Shown here: one piece after another, positions 6,126 through 11,163 of the stretch
How the letters are laid out: each line of letters starts with the position of its first letter
Numbering within the stretch: position 1 is the stretch's first letter
From: Chrysochromulina tobinii
Taxonomy: Eukaryota > Haptophyta > Prymnesiales > Chrysochromulinaceae
NCBI GenBank assembly: GCA_001275005.1
Contig: JWZX01001459.1
Coordinates: forward strand, 1 to 11,163
Direction: 5' to 3'
Length of the DNA stretch: 11,163 nucleotides
Notes under the pieces: generated by a model
What the model saw: only the letters and a program-made list of their open reading frames with translations
Told to the model about the DNA's origin: nothing
The model's database searches: none
Program-made: the position numbers and the translations under genes

Positions 6126-9100
6126 ATGTCGCTCGCCGGAAAGAGCATCTGCTTTACGGGCACTCTCTCGATGAAGCGTGCTGAGGCCGAGAAGCTGGCC
6201 ACGGACGCCGGTGCGACAGTGAAGAGCGGCGTGAGTGCTGCCCTGCATATCCTCGTGGCTGGTTCTGACGCGGGCAGCAAGATCGCAGACGCATCGAAGA
6301 AGGGCGTCGAGGTGTGGACGGAAACTCAGTTTCAGGCCGCGCTCGCCGGCGGCCCTGCTGCTTCCGGCAGGAAGTCAAAGTCCGCGGCCCAGGCTGACGA
6401 TGAGCCAGCCGCCAAGAAGGGCAAGTCGGACGCCGCGCTGCCTGCCGCCAAAGGCAAGGGAAAGGCCAAAGCAGAGCCTCCCCCGGACGAGCCCCCGGCC
6501 GCCAAGGGCAAGGGCAAGGCCAAAGCGGAGCCTCCCCCGGACGAGCCACCGGCCAAGAAGGGCAAGGGCAAGGCGGAAGCCCCCCCGGCCGCGGCCACAG
6601 CGGCCGCGAAGCCATCGAGCGTGTGCATTCCAGTCGAGAAGGGATTGGCTGAGTCGGGCAAGCTGCCAGGGCACGTGGAGGTCCACGAGGACTACGCCTT
6701 TCTCGGCAACCAGGTCAACATTGAGGGCGCCAACAACAACAACAAGTTCTACCGCGGGCAGGTGGTCAAGCAAGGCGGTCAGTTCTACTGCTGGACTCGG
6801 TGGGCCTCTGATGGCCTCTGATGGCCTCTGATGGCCTCTGATGGCCTCTGATGGCCTCGGATTGCCTCTGATTGCCTCTGATGGCCATCGATGGCCATCG
6901 ATGAACACAAGTTTGGGCAGGTGGAATCAGCGGCCACTGATTGCCTCCCGAGTGACACACCCTTATTTGGCAGGTGGGGGCGCGTGGGCGAGAGCGGCCA
7001 GAACTCGCTCGAAGGTCCGCGATCTGCCGAGGAAGCCTCTAATTACCTCTGATTGCCTCTAATTACCTCTGATGGTGTTCACACTCACAGGTCCATGATC
7101 TGCCGAGGAAGCCGTCGCGATCTTCATGAAGAAGTTCAAGGACAAGACCTCGTACGCTGATGGCCTCTGATGGCCACTGATGGCCACTGATGACCTCTGA
7201 TGACCTCGGTGACTTCACGAGCGCTCCAATTGTGCGCCCTCAGGTATGCCTCAGATGGCCTCTGATGACCTCGAATTACCTCTGATTGCCTCCCATATTG
7301 GCTCCAATTGTGCGCCCTCAGGTATGCCTGGGTGGGGCACCAGGGCAGCTACCCGGGTGGCAAGAAGGACAAGTACTCGGTGATCTTCGAGGCCTTTGAT
7401 GAAGGCCAATCCCAAGTGAGGGCCTCTGATGACCTCTGATGACCTCTGAAGACCTCTGATGACCTCTGATGACCTCTGACGACTTCTGATGGCTACCGAG
7501 TGAGTGCTCGCTCTGTTCCAGGCACTCGCTCTGATTGCCACTGATGACCTGCCTTTGCATGCAAGTGCTCACCACGGCGCCCTCATCTGTTTCAGGCACT
7601 CGCCGTCGCCGCCGCCGGGCACAGCGCGGGCCCCGCGGCCCCCGTGGTGTACGCCAAGCCAAAGACGACGGGTGTGCTCGCGGAGTTCGTCTCACTCGTG
7701 ACCAGGGCAGCTACCGCCCAGTATGCGAGTGCCCACCACGGCGCCCTCTCCCCACAGGTGTGCTCGCGGAGTTCGTCTCTCTCGTGACGGACAGCGACAT
7801 GTTCAAGAGCCAGCTGGCACACATGGGAGTGGACACTGCGAAGATGCCCCTCGGTAATGGCGCTTAATTGCTCTCGATGGCGCTTGATTGCTCTCGATGG
7901 CGCTTGATTGCTCTCGATGGCTCTTGCTTGCTCTCGATTGCGCTTGATTGCTCTTGATGGCGCTTGATGGCGCTTGATTGCCGCAGAGTGGACACGGATG
8001 ATCATCGTCCCAAATTTTTGGAAGGTGACATCTCATCACGCACGGTAGAGGACGGGTTCAAGGCTCTGCTCGCGGTCGAAGCGTACCTCAAGGCCGGGGG
8101 CGGCCCGCAGCTCGCTGCCCTCTGTGGCGCCTTCTACACGTACGCGCTGTCCTTGATTGCCTCTCTCATTGCCATTGATTGCCATTGATTGCCTCTCTCA
8201 TTGCCTTCTACACGTACGCGCTGTCCCCTTTCACATTCACATTCACATTCACACACGCCTTCTACACGTACGCGCTGTCCCCACACTTTGCGCAGCTGAG
8301 CGCCCAGCATGCGAGTGCCCAGCACGGCGCCCTCTCCTCCCCACAGGTACATCCCTCACGCCTTCGGCCGTTCGAAGGCGCCACTGCTGACGTTGGCGGA
8401 CATCGATGCGAAGAAGGTGATGCTCAACGTCATCGGAGACGTGGGTGCCGCGGTGGCGAACGAGAAGGCCTCCAAGGGCAAGAGTACGAGGATTGCATGC
8501 ATGCATGAGTGACTCGGATTGCATGCATGAGTGACTCGGATTGCATGCATGAGTGACTCGGATTGCATGCTTGAGTGACTCGGATTGCATGCATGAGTGA
8601 CTCGGATTGCCACGGCTCGTCGATCCTAATTTGGCAGGTACGAGCAAGGAGTCCAAGGAGCCCGCGCCCATCGATGTCAAGTATGCGACCGCTTGGGGCC
8701 CTGTTTCTGATGACGTCTGATTGCGCCCCTGCTCACTCTGATGACGTCGGATTGCCTCCCTCATCAGGTACGCGTCGCTTGGGGCGACCCTCGTACCGGT
8801 GGACAAGTCCTCGGCCGCCTTCAAGATGATCCAGGTAATCATGATTGCGTCTGATGGCGTCTGATTGCATCTGATTGAGTCTGATTGCGACCCTGGTACC
8901 GGTGGACAAGTCCTCGGCCGCCTTCAAGATGATCCAGGTAATCATGATTCCACACTGCATTGCCTGGATTGCGTCTGATTGCGTCGGATTGCGTAGGATT
9001 GCGTCTGATGGTCGCGTTCGGAATGCTCCAGGCATACACGGACAACACCCAGGGGCACCGCAAGTGCAAGGTCGAGGAGGCATTCGAGGTGACGAGGCCA

Positions 9101-10234
9101 GGGGACGCCTTCAAAAGCCACGCGAAGCTTGGTAACCGCAAGCTGCTCTGGCATGGTACCAACGTGGCGGTGAGGGCGTCTGATGGCGTCTGATTGCGAC
9201 TGATTGCGACTGGTTGCGACTGATTGCGACTGATGGCGACTGATGGCGACTGATGGCGACTGATGGCGACTTAGTGCCTCAGATGCCCACCGAACGTCTC
9301 ACTCCTAATTTGGCAGGTGGCCGCGGTCTGCGCATCATGCCGCACTCGGGCGGGCGTGTGGGGAGTGGCATCTACCTCGCGTCTGAGAATGGCAAGAGCT
9401 CTGGGTATGATTGCGATCGATGAGGGGCTGACGAAACTGACGAGAGTGCGATCGATGAGGGACTGATTGCGATCAGATTGCGATCAGATTGCGATCGATG
9501 TGGGACCGACGTAACCGACGAAACTGAAGAGAGTGCGATCGATGAGGGACTGGGGGCGTGCGATGAGTTCACTGATGGTCTCCCTCATCAGGTACGTGAC
9601 GGCGCAAGGCCACACGGGGGTCATGTTCCTATGCGAGGCCGCCCTGGGCACCCAGCGGTTCATCACCCGCGACGGCGAGGTGGGCCATCGCTACCATCGC
9701 CTCTGATGACCTCTGATGACCTCTGATGACCTCTGATGACCTCTGATGACCTCTGATGACATCATTCATCAGGTGGGCCATCGCTTACCATCGCGACCAA
9801 ACCCCCACAGCTCTCGCTGATGGCCACTGATTACCTCCTGAGTGGCACGCCCTTATTTGGCAGGTGGGTCATAGCGACAAGGACCCCGTCAGCGCGCACA
9901 AGGCGAACTCTTGCTTGGCCGTTGGCAACACCGAGCCCGACGCTGCCAATAACATCACAGTCAAGTTCGACGGCAAGGACGTGGTCGTGCCACAAGGCCC
10001 TGTGAAGCCCAACCCCTTGGTCGCCGAAAAATGCGTCGAGGGCTCGTCGTCGTCGTTTGCCCAGTCGGAGTACCTTGTCTACCGCGAGGACCAGGTGATG
10101 TCCTCTGAGGACCTCTGAGGACCTCTGAGGACCTCTGAGGACCTCTGATGACCTCTGATGATATCCCTCATCAGGTGACCATCCGGTACGTGCTCAAGAT
10201 GCGCTTCGAGACGCCCGGGGGCCATTGGCACTAG
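6126..10234 (+). CDS. PARP3-like poly(ADP-ribose) polymerase with BRCT and WGR domains
   Basis: It uses NAD+ to ADP-ribosylate targets at DNA breaks. Exons: 6126-6799, 6974-7014, 7112-7151, 7322-7415, 7596-7671, 7758-7853, 8025-8139, 8347-8483, 8638-8680, 8768-8834, 9032-9169, 9283-9404, 9592-9679, 9864-10094, 10175-10234; 673 residues. Domains: BRCT 1-80 (GKSICFTGTL); basic linker with repeated KGKGKAKAEPPPDEPPA; WGR about 175-270 (W226-G227-R228, then FMKKFKDKTSYAW); helical regulatory domain about 300-440 (LAEFVSLVTDSDMF, KMPLGDISSRTVEDGF); catalytic domain to the end. The H-Y-E residues are H502 (LLWHGTN), Y538 (GIYLASEN) and E646 (QSEYLVY). GLRIMPHSGGRVGSGIY is closest to PARP3. ATG 6126 opens the BRCT; the upstream extension starts at a non-ATG codon. 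The exon 11-12 and exon 2-3 junctions are uncertain. Confidence 0.9.
6800..6973 (+). other. PARP intron 1
   Basis: GT-AG, 174 nt, splitting the WGR tripeptide region (CWTR/WGR). GTGGG stands at both ends. It opens with CCTCTGATGG decamers (about 6804-6860) and ends with the CCTTATTTGGCAG tail. The last stretch, 6932-6978, is nearly identical to the end of intron 13. An alternative acceptor, GGGCAG at 6920, lies inside. Confidence 0.9.
7015..7111 (+). other. PARP intron 2 with duplicated coding flank
   Basis: The sequence from GGTCC to GAGGAAG at 7014-7034 recurs at 7090-7111 with two differences. The second copy has a TGA in the coding frame, so the acceptor CACAG at 7090 cannot be used. GT at 7015 with the AG of GAGGAAG at 7111 keeps frame, giving NSLEAVAIFMKKF. 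The uninterrupted ancestor probably read NSLEGPRSAEEAVAIF. Confidence 0.6.
7152..7321 (+). other. PARP intron 3 with a perfect 29-nt acceptor duplication
   Basis: Donor GTACGC, acceptor CCCTCAG before GTATGCC. The last 21 nt of the intron and first 8 of the exon (7301-7329) recur perfectly at 7223-7251, leaving a decoy acceptor at 7243. Decamers of the CCTCTGATGG type fill both halves. Splicing gives KDKTSYAWVGHQG. Confidence 0.9.
7416..7595 (+). other. PARP intron 4
   Basis: GTGAGG donor, CTGTTTCAG acceptor; 180 nt. The acceptor region and first exon bases (CTGTTTCAGGCACTCGC) occur already at 7513-7529 with one mismatch. Between the copies lies an F1 module (7557-7581); upstream is a CCTCTGATGA array (about 7424-7490). 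Confidence 0.9.
7672..7757 (+). other. PARP intron 5 that begins with a 31-nt copy of the next exon
   Basis: The 86-nt intron 7672-7757 opens with 31 nt (7672-7702) that match the start of exon 6 (7758-7788) with one mismatch. The remaining 55 nt carry ACCAGGGCAGCTACC, which also occurs in exon 4, then an F1 module (7721-7745) and CCCCACAG. Splicing gives PKTTGVLAEFVSLVTDSDMF without duplication. Confidence 0.9.
7854..8024 (+). other. PARP intron 6
   Basis: Donor GTAATGGCG, acceptor TTTTTGGAAG; 171 nt. Ten-nt units GCTCTCGATG and GCGCTTGATT alternate over 7859-7980. GAGTGGACAC near the 3' end (7986-7995) also occurs in exon 6 (7827-7836). Splicing gives KMPLGDISSRTVEDG. Confidence 0.85.
8140..8346 (+). 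other. PARP intron 7 with three copies of the exon-7 end
   Basis: GCCTTCTACACGTACGCGCT, extended to 24 nt, occurs perfectly at 8129-8152, 8203-8226 and 8257-8280. The first copy spans the real donor, so the two others are decoy donors. Short GATTGCC and CATTCA repeats, then an F1 module (8308-8331) and CCCCACAG, complete the 207 nt. Splicing gives GAFYTYIPHAFGRSKAP. Confidence 0.9.
8484..8637 (+). other. PARP intron 8 with a 22-nt minisatellite
   Basis: GTACGAG stands at the donor and at the start of the next exon. Five copies of a 22-nt unit (GATTGCATGCATGAGTGACT plus CG; the first has 4 extra bases) fill about 8491-8604. The tail is CCTAATTTGGCAG. Exons 8 and 9 join in the linker before the catalytic domain. 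Confidence 0.9.
8681..8767 (+). other. PARP intron 9
   Basis: 87 nt. It opens GTATGCGACCGCTTGGGGC and the next exon opens GTACGCGTCGCTTGGGGC, a diverged exon copy at the donor. Decamer-like GATGACGTCTGATTGC follows, then the F3 tail CCTCCCTCATCAG. Splicing gives IDVKYASLGATLVPVD. Confidence 0.9.
8835..9031 (+). other. PARP intron 10 carrying a 63-nt copy of exon 10
   Basis: 8887-8949 repeats 8784-8846 with one mismatch: the last 51 nt of exon 10, the donor and 12 intron bases. The second copy lacks a good acceptor, so it is probably a pseudo-exon. GCGTCTGATT decamers flank both copies. Splicing gives FKMIQAYTDNTQGHRK. Confidence 0.9.
9170..9282 (+). other. PARP intron 11, acceptor uncertain
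   Basis: The donor GCG/GTGAGG is strong. The expected acceptor by comparison with introns 1, 8 and 13 is CCTAATTTGGCAG at 9316, but it shifts the frame by one base. The upstream CAG ending at 9282 keeps frame and adds MPTERLTPNLAG before GRGLRIMP. A donor at 9156 with acceptor 9316 also keeps frame but drops TNVA. GCGACTGATG decamers fill the intron. Confidence 0.5.
9405..9591 (+). other. PARP intron 12
   Basis: Donor GTATG, next exon GTACG; 187 nt, F3-type tail CTCCCTCATCAG. The body is a higher-order repeat of GATCGATGAGGGACTG, TGACGAAACTGACGA and GAGAGTGC. The exonic join gives SSGYVTAQGHTGVMFL. Confidence 0.9.
9680..9863 (+). other. PARP intron 13, nested double insertion
   Basis: GTGGGCCATCGC stands at the donor (9680) and again at 9773 after TTCATCAG; the exon opens GTGGGTCATAGC at 9864. 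The first segment is CCTCTGATGA decamers with an F3-like end; the second has CCCCACAG (to 9810), then a tail nearly identical to that of intron 1. Two successive gains at one site fit. Splicing gives ITRDGEVGHSDKDP. Confidence 0.9.
10095..10174 (+). other. PARP intron 14
   Basis: 80 nt, donor CAG/GTGATG, tail TATCCCTCATCAG. Interior of CCTCTGAGGA decamers. It interrupts the final strands after the catalytic Glu, joining YREDQ to VTIRYVLKMRF. Confidence 0.9.
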
Positions 10235-10267
10235 TGGAGGCGCCGTTACGGGCGCCATTGGCACTAG
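10216..10267. repeat. 19-nt direct repeat spanning the PARP stop codon
   Basis: CGGGGGCCATTGGCACTAG (10216-10234, including the TAG stop) recurs at 10249-10267 with one mismatch, 33 bp downstream. Confidence 0.85.
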
Positions 10268-11163
10268 GCGTGTGAATGCGAGATCATGGGAGATGCAGAT
10301 TCCTCTGGGTCGGCATGATGCGCTGCTGTCTGGTCGGGCTTGTTCGAGGGGTAGTTGTCATGGCGGTGGCGTCTGGGGAGCTGTGGGGAGCTGTGGGGAG
10401 CTGTGGAGCGGTGGCGTCTGGTGCTCTGGGGAGCTGTGGCACGTGATTATTGCGCGAGCGGTGCTGGGTGCACAGTTGTGCGGTGCGTGCTGGCGATGTG
10501 GCATGTGCGCTTTCCGATGTGGTTGCGGTTGGGGGCTCGTTAGACCATGCGTTAGACGTTGCATGTTTGCTCGGCTGACGATACTGTGCATCGATACTGC
10601 GCGCGACGAGCTGCCTCGCGACGGAGCATGCAAGCTGAAGAATCGAAACGACACAAGTACCTAAACATGCCGAACGCGCATGCGAACGCGGTCCCACATG
10701 TATGTGCGTGCGAGGGCGCCCTATCGTGCGAACATACATGCAATGTACCGACAAAACGCTGCGCATGGCCATGGGAATCCCGATCGCGCTTGGGAGGAGC
10801 CAAGCTGCAGCTCGACAAGACCAGCCGAGATCGAGGCCTGGATGCAAAAGCCCTTGCGCCTAGGGACTCAGTGTAAGGGACGAGCCCCTTTTCATGCACC
10901 TGTGGACGTGGTCGCTTCGGGAGGCGGCCAGGGGGTCGGGAGTGCAGCGCCCCGTTCCCGCACTACTCAGAACGCGCGCCTCCCCCTCTCAAGCCACATG
11001 CCCCCTCTTCCCCCCATCTCCTCTCAACCATGCGCGGCCGCTCACGCGAGGCATTCCGGAAACGCCGCGCATGCCGAACGCGGCCCCACATGTATGTGCG
11101 TGCCGCGGGCGCCCTCTCGTGCGAGGCGCGTGTGTGGCGCCACCGGGGAGCGCGTGCTCGCGA
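10235..11163. other. region without a supported gene, 3' of PARP
   Basis: It should include the PARP 3' untranslated region. ORFs on both strands are short and low in complexity. Visible are GGGGAGCTGT tandem units (10375-10404), a repeated GCGGTGGCGTCTGG (10363-10376, 10408-10421), a long direct repeat (10684-10731, 11076-11124), and a pyrimidine-rich tract (10980-11028) that could be a 5' leader of a gene to the right. Confidence 0.6.
10684..11124. repeat. pair of 48-49 nt direct repeats
   Basis: 10684-10731 and 11076-11124 share GAACGCGG, CCCACATGTATGTGCGTG, GGCGCCCT and TCGTGCGA in order, with one indel and a few mismatches. The core ACATGTATGT is nearly palindromic. Confidence 0.75.

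Noticed and set aside
8887-8949. Second copy of exon 10 as a real exon
   Set aside because: It would repeat the same 17 residues, and no convincing acceptor precedes it.
10284-10847. Minus-strand ORF of 187 codons in the right intergenic region
   Set aside because: Low complexity, no recognisable domain, and it lies across tandem GGGGAGCTGT units; probably chance in GC-rich DNA.
11030-11163. Possible start of a new gene (ATG after a pyrimidine-rich leader, open to the window end)
   Set aside because: Only 44 arginine-rich codons are visible, with no domain, and they overlap a direct repeat that also occurs at 10684-10731 in non-coding DNA.

Overview
The window is nuclear DNA of a GC-rich unicellular eukaryote, most likely a microalga; the lineage (haptophyte, pelagophyte or other) cannot be fixed from this stretch. 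It holds three protein-coding genes with eukaryotic domains: a formin, a WGR-WWE protein and a poly(ADP-ribose) polymerase. All three are interrupted by short GT-AG introns (24 in total) that restore the protein domains exactly when removed. No tRNA, rRNA, CRISPR array or bacterial operon signal was seen.

Layout. Minus strand, <1-4326: the 5' part of a Diaphanous-related formin with an N-terminal PH domain, then GBD/FH3 armadillo sequence, then the first residues of a proline-rich FH1; it runs off the left edge. 4327-4969: intergenic, with two inverted-repeat structures. Minus strand, 4970-5854: a 268-residue protein with a WGR and a WWE domain and no catalytic domain. 5855-6125: a 271-bp divergent promoter. 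Plus strand, 6126-10234: a PARP3-like polymerase in 15 exons (BRCT, basic linker, WGR, regulatory helical domain, catalytic domain with H-Y-E residues). 10235-11163: no gene I can support; several direct repeats.

The PARP and the WGR-WWE protein start back to back. PARPs write ADP-ribose at DNA breaks, WGR binds broken DNA ends, and WWE domains bind (iso-)ADP-ribose, so the pair looks like a co-regulated writer and reader. That link is inference.

The most unusual feature is the introns. (1) They carry tandem decamers, such as CCTCTGATGR on the sense strand, always in the gene's sense orientation. (2) They share modular 3' ends between genes, as introners do: a CACCACGGCGCC module before CCCCACAG, a CCTAATTTGGCAG tail, and a CCTCCCTCATCAG tail. 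(3) Many are flanked or invaded by 16-63 nt copies of the neighbouring exon edge, some perfect, as expected of recent intron gain by segmental duplication or insertion. Several introns hold two or three generations of such copies. The same repeat units also occur inside coding exons.
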